A stretch of DNA of 36,812 bases from an uncultured Mycoplasmatota bacterium (GTDB lineage Bacteria; Bacillota_I; Bacilli_A; RF39; UBA660): positions 1-36,812 of the forward strand of contig URBY01000011.1 of assembly GCA_900546245.1 (NCBI GenBank), given 5' to 3'. The translations under genes were made by a program, and so were the position numbers. Below the pieces are notes generated by a model, which ran no database searches, was not told where the DNA came from, and worked only from the letters and a program-made list of their open reading frames with translations. Positions 24,508 through 32,167 of the stretch are shown in pieces (position 1 is the stretch's first letter; each line of letters begins with the position of its first letter).

Positions 24508-24537
24508 CAGATCAATTAAATTGATCTGTTTTTTTAT
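24508..24537 (+). terminator. Terminator of the erm gene
   Basis: CAGATCAA (24508-24515) pairs perfectly with TTGATCTG (24521-24528), followed by seven T. Confidence 0.88.
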
Positions 24538-24538
24538 A

Positions 24539-24572
24539 TTGACAAATGTGTGTATACTGTATATAATGTATA
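24539..24572 (+). promoter_or_regulatory. Consensus promoter with TGTATA repeats for the GntR/ABC operon
   Basis: TTGACA (24539-24544), 17-base spacer, TATAAT (24562-24567). TGTATA occurs at 24551, 24558 and 24567, through spacer and -10 box, a likely operator for the GntR regulator that the operon encodes. Confidence 0.75.
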
Positions 24573-24591
24573 TAAACAAGCGAGGTGAATT

Positions 24592-24969
24592 ATGGAAATT
24601 ATAATTAGTAATTCAAGTGGTGTTCCAATTTATGAACAGATAAAAGAGCAAATTAAAGCTAAAATTATTTCAAATGAATTGAAAGCAAATGAATTATTGC
24701 CATCTATTAGATCTCTTGCTAAAGATTTAAGATGTAGTGTCATAACAACTAAAAACGCCTATGAAGAATTAGTGCATGAAGGATATGTTATTAGTGTTCC
24801 ATCAAAGGGTTTCTATGTGGCTGAAATAAATAATGAAGTTGTTCGTGAAGAATTGTTAAATAAAATAGAATTGTTATTAGATGAAGCAGTTAATATTGCA
24901 AAATTAAATAGCATTGACAAGAAAACAATATTAGAAATGATAAATATTTTATACGAGGAGGAAAAATGA
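24592..24969 (+). CDS. GntR-family transcriptional regulator, YtrA subfamily
   Basis: A 125-residue regulator, the short length typical of the YtrA subfamily. The winged helix spans about residues 10-75: VPIYEQIKEQIKAKII, LPSIRSLAKDLRCSVITTKNAYEEL and a wing GYVISVPSKGFYVAE. The remaining 45 residues are a helical dimerisation tail rather than a ligand domain. YtrA-type proteins repress their own ABC operon and respond to envelope stress or antibiotics. The stop TGA overlaps the ATG of the ATPase gene (ATGA), showing translational coupling. SD GCGAGGTGA precedes ATG 24592. Confidence 0.9.
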   Translation: MEIIISNSSGVPIYEQIKEQIKAKIISNELKANELLPSIRSLAKDLRCSVITTKNAYEELVHEGYVISVPSKGFYVAEINNEVVREELLNKIELLLDEAVNIAKLNSIDKKTILEMINILYEEEK

Positions 24970-25826
24970 TGAATAATATTTTAGAAGTTAAAAATCTATC
25001 AAAAAAATATAACGATTTTGAGTTAAAGAATGTTAGTTTCGAGTTACCTAAAGGAATGATCTTAGGATTTATTGGAGAAAATGGTGCTGGAAAAACTACA
25101 ACAATTAAGTCTATATTAAATATAGTAAATGATTATACTGGTGAGATAAATGTATTTGGTATGAATAATAGGAAAAATGACAAGGCTATCAAGGAAGATA
25201 TAGGTATAGTGTTAGATGATATGTTTTTTCCTGAAATACTAAACCCTAAAGATATAAATTCAATTATGAAAGATATTTATGTAAATTGGGATTCTAAATT
25301 ATATTTTAAATATTTAAAAGAATTTTCGTTACCCCAAAATAATCAAATTAAAACTTTTTCAAAGGGGATGAGAAAGAAATTAGAAATTGCAACCGCTCTT
25401 TCGCATCATCCTAAACTTTTAATACTTGATGAACCAACTAGTGGTTTAGATCCTGTTGCTAGAAATGAAGTTATAGATATTTTTCAAGATTTCATTCAAA
25501 ATGAAGAATGCTCTATATTGTTATCAAGTCATATTACAACTGATTTAGAACACATTGCCGATTATATAGTATTTATTAATGATGGTGAGATATTACTATC
25601 TAAAACAAGAGATGAATTATTAGAAAGATATGGAATTGTTAAATGTACTGAAAAGGAATTTAAAAAAATAAATGGTAATGATTTTATTAGGTATAGAAAA
25701 TCTAAATATGAATATGAAGTATTAGTTGAAAATAAGAAAGAATTTAATAAGAAATATAATATTAATACTATAGATAAGATAACACTTGAAGATCTTATGG
25801 TAATGATGATTAAAGGAGTGAGATAA
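24966..25826 (+). CDS. ABC transporter ATP-binding protein
   Basis: A 286-residue ABC ATPase. Walker A GENGAGKTT at residues 38-46, signature FSKGMRKKLEIATAL (SKGMR replacing SGGQ), Walker B LLILDEPTSGLDP and the switch His in LLSSHITTD are visible. It is the type paired with a YtrA regulator and an ABC-2 permease. It could export a peptide or antibiotic or act in envelope defence; the substrate is unknown. Two consecutive ATG codons follow the SD GAGGAGG; either may be used. Its stop shares bases with the start of the permease gene. Confidence 0.92.
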   Translation: MMNNILEVKNLSKKYNDFELKNVSFELPKGMILGFIGENGAGKTTTIKSILNIVNDYTGEINVFGMNNRKNDKAIKEDIGIVLDDMFFPEILNPKDINSIMKDIYVNWDSKLYFKYLKEFSLPQNNQIKTFSKGMRKKLEIATALSHHPKLLILDEPTSGLDPVARNEVIDIFQDFIQNEECSILLSSHITTDLEHIADYIVFINDGEILLSKTRDELLERYGIVKCTEKEFKKINGNDFIRYRKSKYEYEVLVENKKEFNKKYNINTIDKITLEDLMVMMIKGVR

Positions 25827-26458
25827 TGAAAGGATTAATAAAAAAAGATTTTTTACTTGTAAAAAGTAACATTAAAGTTTTAATGATTTTATTTATTGTG
25901 TTTGGATTTATGACTTTTAATGGTGAAATGGATCTATCATTTGTATTACCATTTATGAGTGTTGTTATTATGATCTCAACTTTTAGTTATGATGTTTATA
26001 ATAAATGGGATGCTTATGTTATTGCACTTCCAGATGGAAGAAAAAATAGTATTAAGTCAAAATATATAGCAACAATTATTTTGCTTTTTATGATTACTAT
26101 AGGAGTATCAATAATCACTGCAACCATTACTTATATCAAAGATAATTCAATAGATTTGGGTACAATTTTAGAAATGTTGTTAGCAACAATATCAGCTACG
26201 ATTATAATACAGTCTATTATGTATCCAGTTATTTATAAATTTGGTTTAGAAAAGGCTCGTATAGGAATTTTTGTTGGGGTGTTTGGTCTTGGATTTTTGG
26301 CAAGTTTAATTTCAAAATTTGTTGATTTTAAACCAATTCTTCAACATTTAGATATATTAAATAATTATTGGATGTTTATATTGCCAATAGTTACTTTAGT
26401 TATTTTATATGTTTCTTATAAAATATCAGAGAAAGTATATTTAAAGAAGGAGTTTTAA
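25826..26458 (+). CDS. ABC-2-type permease subunit
   Basis: A 210-residue protein with six hydrophobic segments, in line with small ABC-2 permeases of GntR-linked operons. A conserved cytoplasmic loop KWDAYVIALPDGRKNSIKSKY lies between segments 2 and 3; it is the usual mark of this permease group. It overlaps the ATPase gene by one base (TAATG) and is the last gene of the operon. An inverted repeat TTACAAT/ATTGTAA (26462-26468 and 26480-26486) follows without a T-run. Confidence 0.85.
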   Translation: MKGLIKKDFLLVKSNIKVLMILFIVFGFMTFNGEMDLSFVLPFMSVVIMISTFSYDVYNKWDAYVIALPDGRKNSIKSKYIATIILLFMITIGVSIITATITYIKDNSIDLGTILEMLLATISATIIIQSIMYPVIYKFGLEKARIGIFVGVFGLGFLASLISKFVDFKPILQHLDILNNYWMFILPIVTLVILYVSYKISEKVYLKKEF

Positions 26459-26509
26459 AAATTACAATTTGTGCGAAGGATTGTAAAATTAACAAAAATC
26501 TATTCCATA

Positions 26510-26679
26510 AACACTTAAAACGTGGTATATTATTACTAGCAATGGAAGATTATATGTACTCTTTCGTTATTGGAAAAGAGTTGTAGATAACTACGACACC
26601 CGCTCCATAGTGAAATCTGCTCGAACTTTTCGAGCTTAAATATACAACTAATCCAATTTGGATTAGTTTTTTTGTGTTT
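26510..26679 (+). ncRNA. Structured intergenic region ending in a strong terminator; possible small RNA
   Basis: Four consecutive hairpins without a plausible ORF. They are ACTCTTT/AAAGAGT (about 26559-26582), GTTGTAG-ATAA-CTACGAC (26580-26597), GCTCGA/TCGAGC (26620-26636), and CTAATCC-AATT-TGGATTAG followed by TTTTTTT (26648-26673). From GCTCCA (26605) onwards it resembles the tail of the tRNA-Gly operon (18801-18885) in order and spacing. No tRNA can be folded from the first half, because a TTCGA T-loop is missing. A promoter is not certain. Confidence 0.4.
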
Positions 26680-26681
26680 TG

Positions 26682-27291
26682 AACTCCCACTTGTCAACTT
26701 GGATGAGAAACAAAGATGTTGTCGCATATTTAGGATTATGGGAACAACTTAATAATGAAAACTTCAAAGGTCACGAATTCGAGACCTTTGAGAATCAAAC
26801 TGGTAAAAATAGTTTTTATATGTCTCCTCAAAAATGGATTAAAGAAACTAATGCTGTTGGTATTATTTCTAAGTCTGGTAATAATGGTGGAACATATGCT
26901 AGAAGTGATATTGCTTTAGAATTTGCTAGTTGGTTAAGCCCTGAATTTAAACTATATGTAATTCAAGAATTTGAAAGATTAAAGAAAAATGAAGCATACC
27001 AAAATAAAATTGATTGGCATGCCAATAGAGTTTTAGCAAAAGTTAGTTATGTAGTTCATACTGATGTTATTAAAAATATAGTTGTTTTTATCTTAACCGA
27101 AAAAAAAGAAATTTGTTTATATTAAAAAATCTGAAGTTTTAAATGTAGCATTTTTTGGTATAACTGTTAAAGATTAGAGAGAGTAATATTGAAATAGTTG
27201 ATAAAAAAATATTATAGATTATACAGATTTACTTCATTTGATTATGCTTAATAATCTTGAATACATTGAAAATAAAGTAAATAATAAGTAA
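26682..27291 (+). pseudogene. KilA-N domain protein, truncated and frameshifted
   Basis: The frame from 26682 reads STWMRNKDVVAYLGLWEQL, NSFYMSPQKWIKETNAVGII and GGTYARSDIALEFASWLSPE, which is unmistakably the KilA-N family of phage and mobile-element proteins. The first 25 or so residues of the family are missing, and the homology starts immediately after the T-run of a terminator. Near 27100 an A8 tract shifts the frame: FVYIKKSEVLNVAFFGITVK continues in the +1 frame from 27112, and the family end NNLEYIENKVNNK is found at 27253-27291 after several stops. It is therefore a dead remnant, broken at the edge of the mobile element. Confidence 0.85.
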
Positions 27292-27304
27292 AAATTACTC
27301 ATAT

Positions 27305-27333
27305 AAAAAATCGATGAATTGAACATCGATTCT
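27305..27333 (-). terminator. Terminator of the minus-strand unknown gene
   Basis: On the minus strand AATCGATG pairs with CATCGATT around TTCAATT, followed by a T-run (TTTTTTATA). Confidence 0.8.
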
Positions 27334-27338
27334 TTACT

Positions 27339-28277
27339 TTATATCTTTTTTTCTAAAATACTTGGTTTAACGAATTCTAATTCCCATTGTTGAGGTCTTA
27401 ATTGATGCATTTGTTTACAAAATTGGATTTCTTCCCAAATTCTATTTGTAGTTTCTTTATCACCATAGAATTTTAGTAATACATCATAAGAATACTCATA
27501 TAATTCATCTTTATCAAATAAAGGTAGTGGGTTTCCTTTATAGTTAGCACCATCATTAACAATACTCCATTCCCATTGTTCTAGAGTTTCATCATAATCT
27601 TCATTATCAGGCCAAAAATCATTAATTAATTTTTGCTTTTCTTCTAGTGACCAATTTGGATTTCTAATTATCCAATATCTTATGTCAAAGTCTCCTGATC
27701 CATGTACTTGAGTATCGCTCAATGAACTAAATAAATGAGCCATGTACATACTACCAGTTTTAGCACCTACTGGATTAATAGAACCACCAAATTCAGTATA
27801 TATAGTTTGCTCATCAGTAATTCCTTTTTCATCAAGTTGATTAGAATATTGATTCATAGCATTTTTATATCTAACGGTACCAACTTTATTCATGGCTTCA
27901 TCAACTGCAAATGCTTTTTGTTCATCTGTTAGTTTTAAATCAGGATTCCACAAAGTCATTAGTAAATATGAATCTGCACCGTTACTATAACCATCTAAAA
28001 GGATTCTAGCTATTTGTTTATTAGAATAAATCAAGTTTACAAGTTTTTGATATATTTCTTTATCAATACTATCATAATTTATAAGTATATCTTCACATAT
28101 TGTTAAACCATTTACTAAATCTCTTTCGCCAAATTTATCTTTAGTTGGTTTAATAGCCCATTCTAATAACTCCTTATTGTTTTTAATTGAACTCCAAATT
28201 TCTTCTGGATTACCACCTTTTTTATCACAATATTTTGAATAATATAGTTTATTCTCTATTTTTCTAAAATCTTCCAT
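27339..28277 (-). CDS. Protein of unknown function
   Basis: A 312-residue soluble protein I cannot assign. It starts MEDFRKIENKLYYSKYCDKK and is Trp-rich for this genome: WSSIKNNKELLEWAIKP, ARILLDGYSNGADSYLLM, GSMYMAHLFSSL, RYWIIRNPNWSLEEKQKLI and LRPQQWELEFVKP. No signal peptide or membrane helix is seen. The longer frame reaching 28370 is rejected because AGGAGG (28290-28285) is well placed for ATG 28277 and a promoter lies in between. It is a single gene unit with promoter and terminator, in the accessory region next to a KilA-N relic. Confidence 0.75.
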   Translation of the reverse strand: MEDFRKIENKLYYSKYCDKKGGNPEEIWSSIKNNKELLEWAIKPTKDKFGERDLVNGLTICEDILINYDSIDKEIYQKLVNLIYSNKQIARILLDGYSNGADSYLLMTLWNPDLKLTDEQKAFAVDEAMNKVGTVRYKNAMNQYSNQLDEKGITDEQTIYTEFGGSINPVGAKTGSMYMAHLFSSLSDTQVHGSGDFDIRYWIIRNPNWSLEEKQKLINDFWPDNEDYDETLEQWEWSIVNDGANYKGNPLPLFDKDELYEYSYDVLLKFYGDKETTNRIWEEIQFCKQMHQLRPQQWELEFVKPSILEKKI

Positions 28278-28301
28278 AACAAAACCTCCTAATTGAATAT
28301 T

Positions 28302-28330
28302 ATTGTACCATACATACTTTAAGATGTAAA
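28302..28330 (-). promoter_or_regulatory. Promoter of the minus-strand gene ending at 27339
   Basis: On the minus strand TTTACA (28330-28325), 17-base spacer, TACAAT (28307-28302), with an extended TG. Confidence 0.75.
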
Positions 28331-28370
28331 TTAAAATAGGAATTCTGAAGTAAAATATATAAGAGAACAA

Positions 28371-28639
28371 AAAAATGAAGATATGGTGAAAAATAAAATG
28401 ATTAATAAAGAATTCATAAACCTTTTTATGGGTATGTTAAAGTGATAATGCATAATACTTGAATAAAGAGAAAGTAAAACTTCATATGAGTACTTAAAAA
28501 TACTAGGACCCTATAGTTTAGAGAAGGTTACGTTTTTTATGAGTGATTGTTATTTTTATAGAATATGTTAATATGAGTAAATAAACTTTGTTATTAATAA
28601 ATGGTTAAATTATGGTAAAATACATCTAGGTGATTACTT
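28371..28639. other. Intergenic stretch without a recognisable gene
   Basis: I see no credible ORF. From 28571 it belongs to the left copy of the 726-base repeat. An extended -10 (TG, one base, TAAAAT at 28616-28621) and SD TAGGTGAT precede the next gene. Confidence 0.6.
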
Positions 28640-29098
28640 ATGAAAAAAATCTTTTTGTATTTATATCCTATTCAAGAATATAATCGTTCTTTTGAGTTCT
28701 CAGAAGAATATTTATATGAAATAGGAAGAGATAATCCATATAAAGTATTAAATGAATGTATACAAAAAAGATATAGGAAAAAAGGATATGAAATTGTTTA
28801 TGCAATTTATCCAGGTAAAAAAATTTATGGAGTTAAAACTTTAACTACTGATAAAATAATTTATACTGATGTAACTTTTGAACAAGCTAGTGGTTATAAT
28901 CATGATGGTAGCGAAAAGCAAGATAAAGATATTAAATATCCAAGTGAAAAATATTTAATAGAACAATTAGGAGACTTTGATGAAATAGTAATTGGTGGAT
29001 TTCATTTTGGTGATTGTGTTAAAAGAGTTGCTGAATATTGTTATCAAAGTGGATTTCCTACTCTTGTAGATTTAGATTTAACTGATTTATTCTTATAA
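28640..29098 (+). CDS. Orphan protein with GGFHxxDC motif, copy with intact start
   Basis: A 152-residue soluble protein. Two features stand out: NPYKVLNECIQKRYRKKGYEI followed by VYAIYPGKKIYGV, and near the C-terminus EIVIGGFHFGDCVKRVAEYCY, then LVDLDLTDLF. I know no function. The frame ends in TAA at 29096, but a second frame continues as DYFRIDEYSPKNYKNYILSN... to TAG at 29265-29267 and reads like the natural C-terminal extension of the same protein, so this copy appears to lack about 54 residues because of a one-base frameshift. The start ATG is followed by seven A. SD TAGGTGAT precedes it. Confidence 0.65.
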   Translation: MKKIFLYLYPIQEYNRSFEFSEEYLYEIGRDNPYKVLNECIQKRYRKKGYEIVYAIYPGKKIYGVKTLTTDKIIYTDVTFEQASGYNHDGSEKQDKDIKYPSEKYLIEQLGDFDEIVIGGFHFGDCVKRVAEYCYQSGFPTLVDLDLTDLFL

Positions 29099-29100
29099 AA

Positions 29101-29267
29101 AGGATTATTTTAGAATTGATGAATATTCTCCTAAAAACTATAAAAATTATATACTATCAAATAGTCGCTTTAGTAATATGGAAATTGCAGAAAGATTATT
29201 TGAAAGAAATTATAATAGCCCTGTTTATGGATTTGAAAATGTTGAAGAAAAAAGAAAGTTAAAATAG
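29101..29267 (+). pseudogene. Out-of-frame C-terminal extension of the orphan protein (left copy)
   Basis: The frame shifted by one base relative to the gene before it encodes KKDYFRIDEYSPKNYKNYIL, then SNSRFSNMEIAERLFERNYN and SPVYGFENVEEKRKLK. It has no SD and no good start codon and is preceded by a stop in its own frame. The same break is present in the right copy, so it predates the duplication or is a recoding site; no canonical slippery heptamer is evident. Confidence 0.55.
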
Positions 29268-29567
29268 AGAAGAAAGATTAATTAATAATTATATAAATAA
29301 TGATTAATTTTAAAAAGACTACAATATTTTTAAATAATTATAGTCTTTGATACATATTAAAAACTTGTAACTTGTTATAAAAAATAATTAAATAGGATGA
29401 TGATATATAAAATTAATCGAAAGATTAATTTTTTGTATTTTTTTCATGTACATCCTAGGAAACATTATAAAGTAATGGATGAGTTTTCATTTGAAGATGT
29501 ACCATTGAATTATATGTACTTAGCAAAGAAAAATACACTCTTGAATTGTGAGTGCCTTCTTATATTA
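29268..29567. other. Intergenic stretch with hairpins, no supported gene
   Basis: AAAGACTA and TAGTCTTT (about 29315-29348) make one hairpin. AAATTAATC-GAAA-GATTAATTT followed by T (about 29406-29433) makes a good terminator on the plus strand. CACTC/GAGTG (29537-29553) is a third. A 61-codon frame from 29397 overlaps the terminator and lacks an SD, so it is not annotated. Confidence 0.55.
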
Positions 29568-30125
29568 TTATGGTTGCATTGATTTTATTAATTTTTTATA
29601 ATTTACTCTATTAGTTTTTAATCTAGTTTTCTTATATTCATCGTCATAAATACTAATATCTGGTTTTTCTTCATTTTTTCCATAAGGTGCAAAAACTATA
29701 CTTTTATTATCTAAATCTGAATAAATATTTAAAGAATTTTTTTCTGGTGTGTACATAAGATTTACATGAAGCACTCCGAATCCATTGGCATATACAAACC
29801 AAATTTTATCATGAAAATAATTATCGTCACTAACAATTATACATTTTTCTTCTATGTATGATTTAATTTCTTCTTCATTTATATTAAAATCTATTTCAAC
29901 TTCTTGGATTGATTTATCAATAGATTTTTTATATTTATTATAAAATTCGCCTTCTGCAACTTTCAAACCCTCAAATTCATCACGTTTTAATAATAATTTT
30001 AATGCTAAAAGATTAGCAGGGTGTGGGTGATATCCTGTTTTTTTATAATAGTCTAAATATAAATTATATAATTTTTCTATATTTTCTTTAGATTTGTTTT
30101 GAGTTGTTTTATTTATAATTTTCAT
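29568..30125 (-). CDS. Protein of unknown function
   Basis: A 185-residue soluble protein, Lys-rich, no recognised family. The first half is helical (KENIEKLYNLYLDYYKKTGY, HPHPANLLALKLLLKRDEFEG); the second half looks beta-rich (CIIVSDDNYFHDKIWFVYAN, GFGVLHVNLMYTPEKNSLNI). SD TAGGAGA precedes ATG 30125, and a near-consensus promoter lies upstream. It stands alone between the left repeat copy and the DUF7694-like gene. Confidence 0.7.
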   Translation of the reverse strand: MKIINKTTQNKSKENIEKLYNLYLDYYKKTGYHPHPANLLALKLLLKRDEFEGLKVAEGEFYNKYKKSIDKSIQEVEIDFNINEEEIKSYIEEKCIIVSDDNYFHDKIWFVYANGFGVLHVNLMYTPEKNSLNIYSDLDNKSIVFAPYGKNEEKPDISIYDDEYKKTRLKTNRVNYKKLIKSMQP

Positions 30126-30163
30126 AATTTTAATCTCCTAAATCATTTATTTTAATAATTTAT

Positions 30164-30192
30164 ATTATACATTATTTTACATTTCTTGTAAA
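30164..30192 (-). promoter_or_regulatory. Promoter of the minus-strand gene 29568-30125
   Basis: On the minus strand TTTACA (30192-30187), 17-base spacer, TATAAT (30169-30164). Confidence 0.8.
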
Positions 30193-30300
30193 TATTTAAA
30201 ATTTATTATTGATGTTTAAAAAATTGTATTTAACTTTTTTAAACAACATAAATAGTAAATCCTGTAGTATATATTAATAGCCTAGTAAGTGAGGGGGTTA

Positions 30301-30972
30301 ATGAAAAATTTAAATAATATAAATAATTTTAGAAGAACAGATTTATATGGCGATGATTTTGTTGATGATGACTATAATGGTGCTTTTATTATTGATAAGT
30401 ATAAAAATGGTGAGTTTTATCTTGTAATTGCATCTAATGGACAAGGATGGGATCATGTTAGTGTTTTTATGCATAGAAAAAATGGTAAAAGTATAAAAAA
30501 ATATCCAACCTTTGAAGAAATGAAGATGATAAAAGAAAAATTATTTTCAGAAGAAGAGGTTGTATTTCAACTTCATCCAAGAGAAGAAGATTATATTAAT
30601 ACACATCCTTATTGTCTTCATTTATGGAAGCCAAATGATTGTAATATGATTGTTCCACCATTAAATTCTGTAAATAGTGATGAATTAACTGAAGGTGCAT
30701 ATTTTGAACATGACGGCATCATTGTAAGAATTAAGACAGGTGAATTTGATGGATGGCAAGTAGCAAGAGTATATTGTTTTACTAAAGATGGTACACCAAT
30801 TAAAAGTAGTCCAACTTGGGATGTAATGTGTAAGGCAAAATCTTTGGTTTTTGGTGAAAAGGATGCTGCATTTCAATTTATGTCATCAACATCTGATAAG
30901 CATGTTGGTTTAGATATATGGTATACAAAAAATCTAGATTTAATGCCTCCTTTACCAGATTTTTTTTGGTAG
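30301..30972 (+). CDS. Phage-type protein with two tandem DUF7694-like domains
   Basis: A 223-residue soluble protein built from two related halves. Half one: GWDHVSVFMHRK, PTFEEMKMIKEKLF, EEVVFQLHPREEDYINTHPYC, then LHLWKP. Half two: GWQVARVYCF, PTWDVMCKAKSLVF, DAAFQFMSS and LDIWYTK. The first half matches, as far as I recall, a small phage-encoded family with NHPYCLHLWRP endings; the label DUF7694 is from memory and should be taken as tentative. The ATG at 30301 is close to GAGGGGG; a GTG at 30289 lies in that SD. A function is not known. It suggests phage-derived content between the two repeats. Confidence 0.6.
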   Translation: MKNLNNINNFRRTDLYGDDFVDDDYNGAFIIDKYKNGEFYLVIASNGQGWDHVSVFMHRKNGKSIKKYPTFEEMKMIKEKLFSEEEVVFQLHPREEDYINTHPYCLHLWKPNDCNMIVPPLNSVNSDELTEGAYFEHDGIIVRIKTGEFDGWQVARVYCFTKDGTPIKSSPTWDVMCKAKSLVFGEKDAAFQFMSSTSDKHVGLDIWYTKNLDLMPPLPDFFW

Positions 30973-31297
30973 GTACAGATAAAAAAATGATAAAGGAAAA
31001 ATAATAAAATATTTAATTTTCAATTTTCAATGTTAAAATATTATTGATGAATTTATAACAAAGATTGAAAATAATGGGTATGATTTTTTACCATAAGGGG
31101 AGTTAGAACTTCAAATAATATAAAAAAGCCTTATATAATATAAGACTATAGATTGATACTAACTCTAATATTTATTTTTTTAGTTCTAATATTCAAAAAA
31201 TTATGATAGAATAAACGTATAAAATTAATTCGGTTATACAAATGCAAATTAGAACAATACATTTAAATTGACATAATCAATTTATTGAAGGTATAGT
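30973..31297. other. Intergenic stretch with a decayed coding fragment
   Basis: Around 31040-31125 a frame reads IDEFITKIENNGYDFLP, a stop, then GELELQII, which looks like the tail of an inactivated gene. CTTATAT-A-ATATAAG (about 31131-31145) is a palindrome. TTGACA at 31269-31274 is followed by TATAGT at 31292-31297, which ends exactly at the next ATG and so cannot drive that start by normal spacing. Confidence 0.4.
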
Positions 31298-32167
31298 ATG
31301 GAAATAAATGATATAAAAAAAGAGTATACAAAAAAGATTAATGGTAGATTTAAAAAAAATAAAAATATTATTTTGGATTCTTTTATAGAATTTTATGGGG
31401 AAGAGTATAGATCAATTATAACTGATAGATTAAATGATATTAGTTTTTTATATTATATAAATGATTTTACTATATTTTATCTTGTAGATAACTTAAAAAA
31501 TGAAAATAATGATAAATTTAAAAATATCTTTTTTTCCATTCCATATATAGTATATTTAATAAAAAATGGCTTATATAAAAAAGATATTATCCAAAATAAT
31601 TTTTATGAACTAGGTATAAATAAAATAGTAGGTTCTTCTGATGATGAATTATTAAACGATAAAGAGTTACTAAAATATTCTATTGCTATCGCATTAAGAG
31701 AAGATAATGAAAGTCCATATGAGGTTAATATACCAATTGATGGAGATATTAAAAGAATTATTGCTTTGCCTATTTTTTCTGTTGATGATGAAGATTTATT
31801 TCATGAAATAAATCATGCTATATGTTCTGAATTTGTTATGAAAAATGGTGAAAGTATAATTAAATGTGGATTAAACTATTCAAATGACGAAAAAAAATAC
31901 GTTACGGAAATTATAAATGATATAACATCTTTAGAAATATATAATATTTTCAAATCAAAACGTTCTAATGTTATATATGATGATAATATTATGAGCGATG
32001 TATTTACTGATCCGTATAAGAATTATCAAAATTTAATTAAAGAGTTTTATGAACTAAATAAGGATAGAATTAAAGCATCAATTATAGATGATTCTGAATT
32101 TCAAATAAAAAAAGATGAACTAAAAACATTATCCAAATTAATTCAATACCAAATAAATAAAATATAA
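31298..32167 (+). CDS. Putative zinc metallopeptidase-like protein (HExxH)
   Basis: A 289-residue soluble protein of no family I can name. It has HEINH at residues 169-173 (LFHEINHAICSEF), a classic HExxH zinc-protease motif, and downstream TEIINDITSLEIYNIF (about 203-218), whose Glu residues could be the third zinc ligand as in gluzincin-like folds. The N-terminal 100 residues are basic and aromatic. SD GAAGG is six bases before ATG 31298. Very AT-rich, it stands alone and is followed by an AT-only 12-base inverted repeat. Zinc binding and peptidase activity are inferred from the motif only. Confidence 0.55.
   Translation: MEINDIKKEYTKKINGRFKKNKNIILDSFIEFYGEEYRSIITDRLNDISFLYYINDFTIFYLVDNLKNENNDKFKNIFFSIPYIVYLIKNGLYKKDIIQNNFYELGINKIVGSSDDELLNDKELLKYSIAIALREDNESPYEVNIPIDGDIKRIIALPIFSVDDEDLFHEINHAICSEFVMKNGESIIKCGLNYSNDEKKYVTEIINDITSLEIYNIFKSKRSNVIYDDNIMSDVFTDPYKNYQNLIKEFYELNKDRIKASIIDDSEFQIKKDELKTLSKLIQYQINKI

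Larger units (their letters stand above)
18885..26680 (+). mobile_element. Integrative mobilizable element carrying erm (limits tentative)
   Basis: This segment holds a large serine recombinase, a candidate oriT, a MobV relaxase, an erm gene and a GntR/ABC operon. Codon choice is less AT-extreme than in the core block, with more ACC, GAC and CTA. The left side follows the tRNA terminator; the right side abuts a KilA-N gene that has lost its 5' part. The 13-base sequence TTTTTTTGTGTTT is present at both limits (18872-18884 and 26667-26679) and could be the crossover repeat, although a T-rich terminator tail is weak evidence. The ABC operon has its own host-like base composition, so the true right end could instead lie near 24500. 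Confidence 0.55.
28571..29296 (+). repeat. 726-bp direct repeat, left copy
   Basis: It matches 35236-35960 in the same orientation. By eye there are about eleven substitutions and one single-base indel. The indel is in an A-run right after the start codon; all substitutions fall in the first 69 bases or after base 29180, so about 540 bases of the central coding part are otherwise identical. Confidence 0.95.

Noticed and set aside
26550..26610. A tRNA or tRNA fragment ending in GCTCCA at the right limit
   Set aside because: No T-loop TTCGA and no matching acceptor strand can be found on either strand.
26536..26727. A 63-codon minus-strand frame over the right limit of the mobile region
   Set aside because: No SD, and it is explained by hairpins, a terminator and the KilA-N relic of the other strand.
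29397..29582. A 61-codon frame on the plus strand
   Set aside because: It starts in front of a strong terminator hairpin, has no SD, and overlaps the end of the opposite gene.
31269..31297. TTGACA/TATAGT as promoter of the HExxH gene
   Set aside because: The -10 box ends directly at the ATG, which would place the transcript start inside the gene; spacing makes this unlikely unless another start is used.
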